Assembly: GCF_037908215.1 (NCBI RefSeq)
Contig: NZ_JBBLZC010000014.1
Coordinates: forward strand, 71,431-135,430
Direction: 5' to 3'
Source of the DNA: Benzoatithermus flavus
GTDB taxonomy: Bacteria > Pseudomonadota > Alphaproteobacteria > Geminicoccales > Geminicoccaceae
DNA: 64,000 nt
Shown: positions 54,659 to 64,000 of the stretch, in pieces
How positions within the stretch are numbered: position 1 is the first letter of the stretch
Layout of the letters: each line of letters opens with the position of its first letter
Position numbers and translations under genes: made by a program
The notes under the pieces: generated by a model
Databases searched by the model: none
What the model was told of the DNA's origin: nothing
Seen by the model: only the letters and a program-made list of their open reading frames with translations

Positions 54659-55250
54659 CTAGCTCGCCAGGCCGGCCTCGCGCAGGTTCCCGAGCAGGTG
54701 ATCGAGATCGGCCGGATCGCGGAACGGGTTGCGCTGCCGGACCTGGGCGAGCGTCAGGCCCGGCTCCTGCGCCAAGGCGCGGCTCAAGGTGGCCCGCGCG
54801 TCCTCCAGCCGCCCGAGCGCGGCGTAGCTCGCCACGGCCACGAGCAGGCCCTCGTCGCGCGCCCTGTCAGCTTCCGCGATGGCCTCCCCGTACTCCCGAT
54901 GCTCGAAGTAGGCCAGGGCGAGAATCCCATGCGGCCACGGCATCGCATTCCCGGAAGCGGATCTTGTCCTGCTCCGGCACGTCCCGCTCGCGCTCGGCGA
55001 TGCCGGCCTGCAGCGCGACGGCGCAGGCCACCGCCTCGACGGCACTCGGGAACTCGACCAGGGCGCCGTCGCCCATCAGCTTGACCACGCGCCCTTGGTG
55101 GGCCGCGACCAGGGGTTCCAGGAACGCCTGGCGATGCGCCCTGAGGCGGGCGAGCGTTCCCGCCTCGTCCCGCTCCATCAGGCGCGAGTAGCCGACCACG
55201 TCGGCAGCGAGGATCGCCGCGAGGCGCCGCTGCACGGCAGAGGCTCGCAT
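54659..55250 (-). pseudogene. Adenylate/guanylate cyclase gene with a large internal deletion
   Basis: The N-terminal frame from 55250 reads like a class III cyclase start (RRLAAILAADVVGYSRLMERD, VVKLMGDGALVEFPS), but breaks near 54945 in the middle of the catalytic core (VPEQDKIRFRE). After the break a different frame continues with the C-terminal end of the same family: TPR helices (GILALAYFEHREYGEAIAEA) and the ending NPFRDPADLDHLLGNLREAG, to a stop at 54659. The metal-binding and linker middle, several hundred residues in relatives, is missing. GGAGG precedes the ATG. Non-functional remnant. Confidence 0.8.
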
Positions 55251-55344
55251 CGCCACCTCCTCCATGGAAGCGAGCGACGATGTTACCTTTCCCTGCACGG
55301 AAAGGCCAAGCCCGTCGTGTCCGTGCTCCGAGAGCCGATCCGGC

Positions 55345-55419
55345 TCAGCGGATACCGAGCAGCGACAGGACGGCGAGGATCACCACGACCACGCCGATGA
55401 GATAGAAGATGCCGTACAC
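55345..55419 (-). CDS. Candidate 24-residue membrane peptide
   Basis: GTG start at 55419 with GGGGAG eight bases before it, encoding a single hydrophobic helix (YGIFYLIGVVVVILAVLSLL) ending GIR and TGA at 55345. It lies 33 bases after the YihY stop on the same strand, at the end of the stress operon. Similar tiny single-helix proteins occur beside alphaproteobacterial stress genes (memory, not checked). Too short to be certain. Confidence 0.5.
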   Translation of the reverse strand: MYGIFYLIGVVVVILAVLSLLGIR

Positions 55420-55452
55420 GGGCGGGGACTCCCCGGCTGGCCGTGGCAACAC

Positions 55453-56490
55453 TCACTCGGCCACGGCGACGTGATCCGCGACGTAGGCGCCACGCTGGCC
55501 CATGGGCCGCGCCGGCCCGGTGGTCGTGTCCTGCTTGGTCTGCAGCTCGAGCTCGGCGTTGAGCTCGGCCCCCAGCATCACGACGAAGGCCGAGATGTAG
55601 AACCACATCAGGACGATCACGACAGCGCCCAGCGAGCCGTAGGTGACGTCGTAGGAGGCGAAATGCCCGACATAGAAGGAGAACAGAAGCGAGGCCAGGA
55701 GCCAGAGCACCCCGGCCAGGATCGAGCCCGGCGTGATCCAGTGCCAGCGCGCCTCGTGGCGATCAGGGCCGAAGCGGTAGAGCACCGAGAGGCCCACGAC
55801 GACACAGCCGATCAGGAGAAGGAAGGAGAGGAGCCGGACAGCGATCCCGGCCGCAGGCCCCAGATTCTCGAGCCGGAGCGCCGCCGGCACGCCGACGATC
55901 ACGGAGAGCGCCACCGACACGCCGACGATGCCGCAGAGCGTCATGGCGATGGCGACGAGGTTGAGACGAAGGAAGCTCCGCTTCTCCTCTTCCTCGTAGG
56001 CGATGTTGAGCGCGTTGATCAGCGCCTTGGTGCCGGCGGTAGCACTCCACAGGGCGAACAGGAAGCCGATCGCGACCCCCCAGCTCAGCGTCGTGCTACC
56101 CTTGGCGGCGAGATCGTGGACCCGCTGCGCCACGAGATCGTAGGCTGCCGCGGGCAGGATGTCGCGCACGGCCTGGAGCTGCCCCTCGACCGAGGACGGA
56201 TCGAGGACGAGGCCATAAAGCGAGATCAGGACCGAGATCGCCGGGAAGAGTGCGAGCATGGCATAGAAGGCGCAGCTCGCCGCCATCATCGACATCCGGT
56301 CCGACGTGGTCTCACGCCATACCCGCTTCAGCACCTGCCACCAGCCCTTGGCCGGGATCTCGGCCGGCATCGTGGCATGATGGCCCAGCGTGGTGTCGAT
56401 CAGCTCCGCACGGACCTCGGGCCGGGCGAGATCGCCCGGCCCGGCCACGTCCTCGCGGTCCTGATCAGGTGCCGGCGCGTCGGTCGCCAT
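55453..56490 (-). CDS. YihY/virulence factor BrkB family membrane protein
   Basis: 345 residues. Charged N-terminus, then six helices with family signatures: RMSMMAASCAFYAMLALFPAI at the first helix, WSATAGTKALINALNIAYEEEEKR in the middle, and GAVVIVLMWFYISAFVVMLGAELNAELE at the end. Role unsettled (once mislabelled RNase BN). Its ATG at 56490 lies within the end of the DUF3618 gene (26-base overlap), so it belongs to the stress operon. Confidence 0.9.
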   Translation of the reverse strand: MATDAPAPDQDREDVAGPGDLARPEVRAELIDTTLGHHATMPAEIPAKGWWQVLKRVWRETTSDRMSMMAASCAFYAMLALFPAISVLISLYGLVLDPSSVEGQLQAVRDILPAAAYDLVAQRVHDLAAKGSTTLSWGVAIGFLFALWSATAGTKALINALNIAYEEEEKRSFLRLNLVAIAMTLCGIVGVSVALSVIVGVPAALRLENLGPAAGIAVRLLSFLLLIGCVVVGLSVLYRFGPDRHEARWHWITPGSILAGVLWLLASLLFSFYVGHFASYDVTYGSLGAVVIVLMWFYISAFVVMLGAELNAELELQTKQDTTTGPARPMGQRGAYVADHVAVAE

Positions 56491-57781
56491 GCTCGCCTGC
56501 CCCGCCGGTGGTGCCAGAGGTCATGGCAGTGGTGTCGCCATCCGTGCGGTCGCGCTGCTGCTGGTCGCTCGCTTCCGGCGACAGCTCGCGCTCGAGCGCC
56601 TCGCGTCCGGCCGTCACCGTCTCCTCGACCACGGTGCGTACCCGGCCGGCGGCATCCGCCACCTGCTGCCGCGCCCCGGCGACCACGCCCGAGGGGCTCA
56701 TGTCGGCGAGCCCTTCGCGGCGGGCGGCGTCGTGAGCCGTATCCAGCATGGCCTCGGCAGCGCGCATGACGCCCTGTCCGGCTTGGCCCGCCATCTCGCG
56801 TGCCTGCTCCTTGAAATCCTGGCGGATGCTGCCCAGCATCTCGCGCTCGTAGCGGGTCGGTGGTATCAGCATGCCGAGGATGGCGCCCACCGTGACGCCG
56901 AGGACGCCCATGAGCAGCGGCTGGTCCTGGAGATAGTCGGCCGTCCGGCTGCCGACGTCCCGCGCCCGCCAAGCGGCGTAGCTGGCGCTGTCGCGCACGC
57001 CGTAGGCCGCGGACTGGCCGTAGCCGTAGAGGCTGCGCAGGCCAGCCTTGCCGCGATCGGCCGTGTCGCCGGCGCGGCTCGACATGCTGCTGGCCGTGCT
57101 CGTGACTCTCTCCGCCATGTCGCTGGCCATGTCGCCCGCACGCTGCGCTGCCTGGCGGAAACGGTCCGCGGCGGCCGAGAGCGCGGTCTCCACCCGGTCG
57201 ACAAACGCCGAGAGGCTCTCGCTCGCCTGGCGGGTCACGCCGAGCACGGAGGCCTTCGCCGCATAGACCCGCTCGCGGTAGCTCTCCTCGCTCTCGCCCG
57301 TGCGCCGTTCCACCCTGGAGCCGGCATCGCGCGCCTTCGTGGCCAGATCCTCGTAGGCCGCGGCCTCGTAGGGCATCGGCTGGTGCGGCACGGTGGCGCC
57401 GTAGGAGGAGCCGGCATAGGCGCGCGGGCCGTAGGCGGGCGTCTCGCGCCCGACATAGCCCCGGCTGCGCTCGTCGCGGTCGTAAGGCTCGGCGCCGCGG
57501 CTCGAGTCGTAGGAGCCGCCACTCCGCTCGCGCGCGCTCGACACGGCGAGCCAGGCGAGGCCGACCCCGATCAGCGCCACCGGCATGGGATGGTCGCGGA
57601 CGGTGCGGGCGAGATTGCGGCCGAATTCCGCTCCCCCGCCTTCTCTGAACCAGGCGAAGGCCTCGTCGACCATCTGGCCGGGCGAGAGCTTCTGCTGCAG
57701 GGCATCGATCGTGGCGTCGAGCCGGGATCGCGTATGCTCGAGGTCCCGCTCGATGCGGTTGGTATCGGACGAGCCTTCCAT
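56465..57781 (-). CDS. DUF3618 membrane-associated protein
   Basis: 438 residues. The N-terminal DUF3618 segment is clear (RIERDLEHTRSRLDATIDALQQKLSPGQMVDEA), followed by a helix (HPMPVALIGVGLAWLAV), a long Ser/Ala/Arg/Gly-rich amphipathic stretch like LEA-type repeats, then a second helix pair (QPLLMGVLGVTVGAILGMLI). It resembles proteins induced by general stress. ATG 57781 overlaps the holin-like stop by one base (TGATG); a GTG one codon earlier exists. Confidence 0.88.
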   Translation of the reverse strand: MEGSSDTNRIERDLEHTRSRLDATIDALQQKLSPGQMVDEAFAWFREGGGAEFGRNLARTVRDHPMPVALIGVGLAWLAVSSARERSGGSYDSSRGAEPYDRDERSRGYVGRETPAYGPRAYAGSSYGATVPHQPMPYEAAAYEDLATKARDAGSRVERRTGESEESYRERVYAAKASVLGVTRQASESLSAFVDRVETALSAAADRFRQAAQRAGDMASDMAERVTSTASSMSSRAGDTADRGKAGLRSLYGYGQSAAYGVRDSASYAAWRARDVGSRTADYLQDQPLLMGVLGVTVGAILGMLIPPTRYEREMLGSIRQDFKEQAREMAGQAGQGVMRAAEAMLDTAHDAARREGLADMSPSGVVAGARQQVADAAGRVRTVVEETVTAGREALERELSPEASDQQQRDRTDGDTTAMTSGTTGGAGEHGDRRAGT

Positions 57782-58176
57782 CACGACGCCTGCTCCTTCA
57801 CGAGGTTGATGTCCTTGCGCACGTTGGCGGCGGTCCGCTCGGGAGCCAGCCGCGTCGCCGAGAGCTCCTTCTGGCCCTTGCGCACGAGCACGAAGCCGAT
57901 GATCGCGACGACACCACCCACGATGAGGGCGGCGAGCCAGCGCGGCATGCCGGCCTCGGTGAGGCCGTAGACCAGGGCATCCAGGAGCACGATCAAGGCT
58001 GCGAACGCGATCAGAGCACCCGCCACCATCGCCACCACGGCGGTGATGGTCTGATGCAGCTTCTCCTGCGCCTCGGTCCGCGCCAAGGTCAGCTCCTGGC
58101 GGATCAGCGCGGTCACGTCGTTGGCGAGATCCCGCAGGAGCTCACCGACCGACCGGTTCTCCTGGAGTTGCGCCAT
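57781..58176 (-). CDS. Holin-like (Actinobacterial holin-X/DUF1469 type) membrane protein
   Basis: 131 residues. An amphipathic N-terminal helix (VGELLRDLANDVTALIRQELTLARTEAQEK) precedes two membrane helices (TAVVAMVAGALIAFAALIVLL and LAALIVGGVVAIIGFVLVRKG). The family name says holin, but such proteins sit in alphaproteobacterial stress operons, not prophages; no phage gene is nearby. ATG 58176 shares a base with the upstream stop (TGATG). Start supported by CTGGAG upstream. Confidence 0.88.
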   Translation of the reverse strand: MAQLQENRSVGELLRDLANDVTALIRQELTLARTEAQEKLHQTITAVVAMVAGALIAFAALIVLLDALVYGLTEAGMPRWLAALIVGGVVAIIGFVLVRKGQKELSATRLAPERTAANVRKDINLVKEQAS

Positions 58177-59069
58177 CAGACGTTGCTCCCCCTCACGGTG
58201 GGAGCATCCGAGGACCGGCCGCCCGTGTCGTTCTTCCCGGCGCCGGCGCTGTCGGTCGTCATGGGGCCGCTGCCGACGCCGCTCGTGCCACCGGTGGACG
58301 CGCCGCCGGTCGAGATGCCGAAGCCGCCTGCCGACGGCGAGCCGGTCCGGCCCGGCATGCCGGACTGGCTCGTGCTCGGCGTCTGGGCATGGCCGGTCGC
58401 GGTCCCGCCCGTAGCGGTCGTGGCAGCACCGCTCGTGGTCTGGCCGTAGCTCGACCCGTAGCGCTGGCCTTCCGAGCCATAGGCGTGGGACGAGGTCCCC
58501 GAGGCATGATCGCCGCCATAGCCGCGGTAACCACCACGGCCGGCTCCGGCGTAGCCGCCGCCACTGCTGCGAGCGACCCGGGTCAGGGCGAAGCCCAAGG
58601 CCACGCACGCACCCATGAACAGGGCCGGCTGGCGGTGGGCGAAGCTCTCGAGCGAGCCCACGAGGCTCTGCACGTTGCGGCGCCTCAGATCGTCGGCGAA
58701 GCTGTCGATCTCCTGTGCTCCACGGTCGACCAGATTGGCGAGCCAGGCCTCGCGCTCGCGCAGATCCTTGGCCGTGCCGTGGAGACGATCGGCGACGGCC
58801 GCGATACGGTCGGCCATGCTGTTCTTCTGCGCTTCCGCCTGGGCAGTGACCCGCTCCTTGACAGAGCCTGCGAGATTCGCCGCCTCGTCCTTGACCGTGC
58901 CGCCGGCCCGCCGGGCTTCCGCCATGACGTCGCTCGCGGCGCCCTTCGCCTGCTCCTTGATGGTCCGAGCCTCCTCGCGCGCCTCCTCGGTCTGGGATTG
59001 CGTGGCCCGTACTACAGGGTCCGAAGCGGAGCTGGCCGCTCCGGTCTGCCCGTGCTCATGTTGGGTCAT
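58176..59069 (-). CDS. Coiled-coil, Gly/Ser-rich membrane protein leading the stress operon
   Basis: 297 residues, no firm family. Residues ~20-120 form a long charged coiled coil with LEA-like 'EEAREEARTIKEQAKGAA' character, one membrane helix (HRQPALFMGACVALGFALTRVA, ~150-170) follows, and a Gly/Ser/Thr/Tyr-rich tail (~170-297) ends the protein. ATG 59069 has AAAGGGGG eight bases upstream. It is the first gene after the EcfG-type promoter at 59103-59127, with a 5' leader of about 27 bases. Confidence 0.8.
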   Translation of the reverse strand: MTQHEHGQTGAASSASDPVVRATQSQTEEAREEARTIKEQAKGAASDVMAEARRAGGTVKDEAANLAGSVKERVTAQAEAQKNSMADRIAAVADRLHGTAKDLREREAWLANLVDRGAQEIDSFADDLRRRNVQSLVGSLESFAHRQPALFMGACVALGFALTRVARSSGGGYAGAGRGGYRGYGGDHASGTSSHAYGSEGQRYGSSYGQTTSGAATTATGGTATGHAQTPSTSQSGMPGRTGSPSAGGFGISTGGASTGGTSGVGSGPMTTDSAGAGKNDTGGRSSDAPTVRGSNV

Positions 59070-59102
59070 CGACAGCACCCCCTTTACCCGTGTCGGCGAA
59101 GG

Positions 59103-59127
59103 AACGGACCGGCTTCGGCGAGGTTCC
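59103..59127 (-). promoter_or_regulatory. EcfG-type general stress promoter
   Basis: Minus strand reads GGAAC, 16 bases, CGTT, an exact match to the alphaproteobacterial EcfG (sigma-EcfG/PhyR pathway) consensus. The whole element is nearly palindromic: read on the plus strand from 59101 it gives GGAAC-N16-GGTT, one mismatch, pointing toward clpB. It drives the five-gene stress operon. Confidence 0.8.
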
Positions 59128-59232
59128 GCGCTTTCGGCGATGGGTTCCGATGCACCGGCACCATCACGACGCTAGCGGCAAGAGAATGGTCGATTCCTGC
59201 TCCACAAGGAGCACACTCCGTCATTTCAAGGT

Positions 59233-59260
59233 CTTGCGCACGAAATATTGCTTCCCAGAT
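59233..59260 (+). promoter_or_regulatory. Possible heat-shock (sigma-32) promoter for clpB
   Basis: CTTG, 17 bases, CCCAGAT, which keeps the main features of alphaproteobacterial heat-shock promoters with two mismatches in the -10. It lies about 80 bases before the clpB start, where one would expect it. Confidence 0.35.
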
Positions 59261-59342
59261 CACACCCGGGATCGGTAGAATGCCGCGTTCTGGGTTCTGC
59301 CGGGAAGTCTGCTCGCACGAGGGACTGAAGAAGGAGCCGATT

Positions 59343-61934
<2,592 letters not shown>

Positions 61935-61952
61935 GTCCCGCCCGGAAACGCG

Positions 61953-61984
61953 GCGGCGAGGTCCTTCGGACCTCGCCGCTTTTT
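61953..61984 (+). terminator. Rho-independent terminator after clpB
   Basis: Stem GCGGCGAGGTCC / GGACCTCGCCGC with a TTC loop, followed by TTTTT. Strong, ends clpB. On the other strand it could also stop the M23 peptidase transcript. Confidence 0.88.
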
Positions 61985-62009
61985 CCATCCTGCTCCTCGG
62001 GGATCGGAT

Positions 62010-63461
62010 TCAATCCATGCGCTGCGCTATCATCTGCTCGCTGTCGGGCCGGCGCCGCAGCTTGTCGATCTCGGCGCGAAGGGCGAGGAACCGCTTCAGC
62101 TCCGCCCCCTGGAGCCGATCGGTGAGCGCCACCTTCACGCTCAAGGGGTTCACCTGCTCGCCGTTCACGAGCAGCTCGTAATGCAGGTGCGGCCCGGTGG
62201 AGAGCCCGGTCGTGCCGACATAGCCGATCACCTCGCCCTGCCGGACGTGCTTGCCGCGCCGCAAGCCGGGGGCGAAGCGGCTCATGTGGGCGTAGGCCGT
62301 GCTGTATTCGCGGCTGTGCCTGATCCGCACGTACTTGCCGTAGCCGCTGCTGCGGCCGGCGAACTCGATCTCGCCGTCGCCGGCGGCGAGAATCGGCGTT
62401 CCGGGCGGGGCAGCGAAGTCGATCCCTTTGTGCATGCGGGTATAGCCCAGCACGGGATGACGCCGCATGCCGAAGGTGGAGGTGAGCCGCGCGCCGTCGA
62501 TCGGCGTCTTCAGGAGCCATTTGCGCAAGGCCCGGCCGTCGCGGTCGAAGAAGCTCGTCCGGCCGTCGCTCGTGGTGTAGCGATAGGCCTCGATCCGCCG
62601 TTCCTGCGTGTCGAGCCCGACGAAGAGCAGGTCGCCGGCGGCGGCCATCTCGCCCTTCTCGTTGACCCGGCGCTCGAACACGCTCTCGAAGCGGTCGCCG
62701 GGATGCACGTCGCGCTGGAAGTCGACGTCCCAGCTCAGGAGCTTGATCATCTGGCCCATGATCGCGGCCGGCAGCCCGGCGTCGCGGGCAGCTTCGTAGA
62801 CGCTGTCGGCGATCGCGGCGCGCACGCGGACCATCTCGCGCTGCAGCGGCCGCTCGACGCTTCTGGCCGCGAAGCTGCCGTCCTCCTCCCGCACGAGGTG
62901 GACCTCCTTGGCCGCATCCACCGGCAGGACGAGGCGGGCGAGGCGCTGACCCTCGCCCGGCTCGACCTCGAGCGCCAGGCGCTGCCCGATCCGCAACCGC
63001 CGCAGGTTCGTGACCTTGCGCAGGCTCGAGACCGCATCCTGGGCCTCGACGCTCTCGATCCCGGCGCGGGTCAGGATGTCGAGCAGCGTGTCGCCGCGCT
63101 GCACCTCCACCTCCGCCCGGGCTGGCGCAGCCATCTCGGCCGCGGCCGGCTGGTCCACGGGCTTCGCGCGCGGAATCGCCGCCGGCGGCAGATCGCGCGG
63201 CGCCACGGCCCGCGGCGTCGGCGGCAGGGTGGCCGCCTCAGCGGCCGGAACGACGGCGGCGACCGGATCCGCCCTCCCCGAGAGGACGTGTTCGGCCCTG
63301 AGCGTCAGCTCGAGCACGCCGTTCTCCGGCAGGTGCACCTTGCCCGTCCCGACCGTCGCGATCGTCACCCCTCCTACTCCGAAGCCCACCCCGAACGCGG
63401 TCGCGCCCAAGAGCAGGAAATTGCGCCCAAAGCGGGAAGAGGCCGTGGCTGACGTCCGCAA
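62010..63461 (-). CDS. M23-family peptidoglycan endopeptidase
   Basis: 483 residues. N-terminal membrane anchor (FLLLGATAFGVGFGVGGVTI), a LysM-like segment (~116-165, VQRGDTLLDILTRAG), a coiled middle, then a LytM/M23 domain with zinc ligands H344 and D348 (MHKGIDFAAP) and the catalytic HxH at H425/H427 (GPHLHYELL). It cuts peptide cross-links in the cell wall. Only a TTG at 63461 gives the N-terminal anchor; no ATG or GTG is in frame upstream. Confidence 0.9.
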   Translation of the reverse strand: MRTSATASSRFGRNFLLLGATAFGVGFGVGGVTIATVGTGKVHLPENGVLELTLRAEHVLSGRADPVAAVVPAAEAATLPPTPRAVAPRDLPPAAIPRAKPVDQPAAAEMAAPARAEVEVQRGDTLLDILTRAGIESVEAQDAVSSLRKVTNLRRLRIGQRLALEVEPGEGQRLARLVLPVDAAKEVHLVREEDGSFAARSVERPLQREMVRVRAAIADSVYEAARDAGLPAAIMGQMIKLLSWDVDFQRDVHPGDRFESVFERRVNEKGEMAAAGDLLFVGLDTQERRIEAYRYTTSDGRTSFFDRDGRALRKWLLKTPIDGARLTSTFGMRRHPVLGYTRMHKGIDFAAPPGTPILAAGDGEIEFAGRSSGYGKYVRIRHSREYSTAYAHMSRFAPGLRRGKHVRQGEVIGYVGTTGLSTGPHLHYELLVNGEQVNPLSVKVALTDRLQGAELKRFLALRAEIDKLRRRPDSEQMIAQRMD

Positions 63462-63815
63462 AGCAGCACCCGTCGATCGTTGTTTCGGTGTTCCGGCGGC
63501 CCGGCATCCGGCGGTGAGCCGGGCCGCCGCGTACCATGCAAATCGAAGAACGCTGCGTCAAACTGTTCCTTGCGCGGATTGATGCAAAAATGAGCCTCTT
63601 TCCCATAACCTATTGAAAACGAAGGATTCGATTCGGTGACGGCCGCGAATCCGCCTTTCGCGGGCGTATCACCTCCGGATTTGTCCATTTGGATTCCCAT
63701 CTCCCGTAGAGGTTGGACGCCGCTTTCCGCCCTTTCCTCGCCCTCCTTTGTGAGCTCGGGCTCGGGGCCTTGTCTGGGGGCGGTGTTTTTTGTCGGGCGA
63801 GTTTCACGAAAGGTC
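63462..63815. other. Intergenic region, no gene seen
   Basis: 354 bases without a convincing gene. A CCGCGAA/TTCGCGG stem (63643-63663) is present without T-run. The minus-strand TTGACG near 63569 might belong to the peptidase promoter; the match to a -10 is poor. Confidence 0.4.
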
Positions 63816-63844
63816 TTGCGCCGGGTGCCGGGGGTGGCTATATC
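63816..63844 (+). promoter_or_regulatory. Strong promoter at the window's end
   Basis: TTGCGC, exactly 17 bases, TATATC. A start near 63851 leads into the boxA-like sequence, so this looks like an rRNA operon promoter. Confidence 0.6.
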
Positions 63845-63850
63845 CGCGTC

Positions 63851-64000
63851 CGTCGCCGCCGGGCCGGCCGGCTCGGCGGAGGGGATGGTTCGTCCCTGCG
63901 GACGCGCCCGATCGGGCGGTTGCTCTTTCTCATCGTTGGCAGGTTGTGTTGAGAGGGGATGTGCAGGCGGCGGTGGAGCCGTGGTGCGCATCTTCTGGTG
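63851..64000 (+). ncRNA. Probable 5' leader of an rRNA operon (partial)
   Basis: TGCTCTTT at 63921-63928 matches the boxA antitermination signal found in rRNA leaders, about 70 bases after the promoter. The following GAGAGGGGATGTGCAGGCGG resembles, from memory, leader sequence preceding 16S rRNA in alphaproteobacteria. The 16S gene itself would begin past the window. No open frame with a ribosome site competes clearly. Confidence 0.45.

Noticed and set aside
57781..58176. Prophage remnant, because of the holin-like gene
   Set aside because: The protein type is common in stress operons; no lysin, capsid, integrase or attachment site is nearby.
63713..63952. 79-codon frame near the right edge
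   Set aside because: It overlaps the promoter and boxA-like region and its product is Gly/Arg-rich without features.

Overview
The window is high-GC DNA that reads as an alphaproteobacterial chromosome, probably Rhodospirillales-like. The support is a GGAAC-N16-CGTT general-stress (EcfG) promoter, the gene types present (DUF3141/FabI, MaoC-Pta fusion, DUF3618 stress genes) and very long antisense open frames typical of such DNA. No phage, IS element or CRISPR array is visible. The genus cannot be fixed from the sequence.

Region by region: 1-3.2 kb is the end of an ABC uptake operon (binding protein, two permeases, HisD-like dehydrogenase). It converges on a MaoC-Pta/AckA pair (3.2-5.8 kb). 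6-11 kb holds an orphan family-5 binding protein, a small periplasmic protein, UbiX, a VOC protein, and a SET-domain protein coupled to an EamA transporter. 11-20.5 kb holds a CHASE4 hybrid histidine kinase, an FRG-domain protein, an acyltransferase, an enolase-superfamily enzyme, several small envelope proteins and a RibD-type reductase. 20.9-26 kb is a DUF3313 lipoprotein plus an RND pump (permease and adaptor). 26.1-31.4 kb has a short TolB-like regulator and a DUF3300/DUF2950/glycine-zipper envelope cassette. 31.4-34.9 kb is FabI, a DUF3141 PHA-synthase-like hydrolase and a coiled-coil protein. 35.2-36.6 kb has cytochrome c', a cupredoxin lipoprotein and a decayed beta-propeller gene.

36.7-45.3 kb is the most unusual part: a histidine kinase whose sensor is an entire NCS1-type nucleobase permease followed by a cysteine-rich linker, overlapping a REC-PAS-kinase-REC hybrid kinase, convergent with an OmpR-type regulator, and followed by a formamide module (FmdA, AmiS/UreI channel, FmdB) and CrcB. 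This suggests a transporter-like receptor controlling small nitrogen-compound use. 45.4-50.5 kb is a TetR-adaptor-RND efflux operon whose regulator may be translated leaderless. 50.5-54.5 kb has a glycosyltransferase-like protein, a HAD phosphatase, clpP, tig and tRNA-Leu(UAG); clpX is not next to clpP.

54.6-59.1 kb contains an adenylate-cyclase pseudogene and a tightly overlapping stress operon (coiled-coil membrane protein, holin-like, DUF3618, YihY, a possible 24-residue membrane peptide) behind the near-palindromic EcfG-type promoter. It is divergent from clpB (59.3-61.9 kb), which ends at a strong terminator. An M23 peptidase follows on the minus strand. The last 200 bases hold a strong promoter and a boxA-like motif that look like the leader of an rRNA operon starting beyond the window edge.
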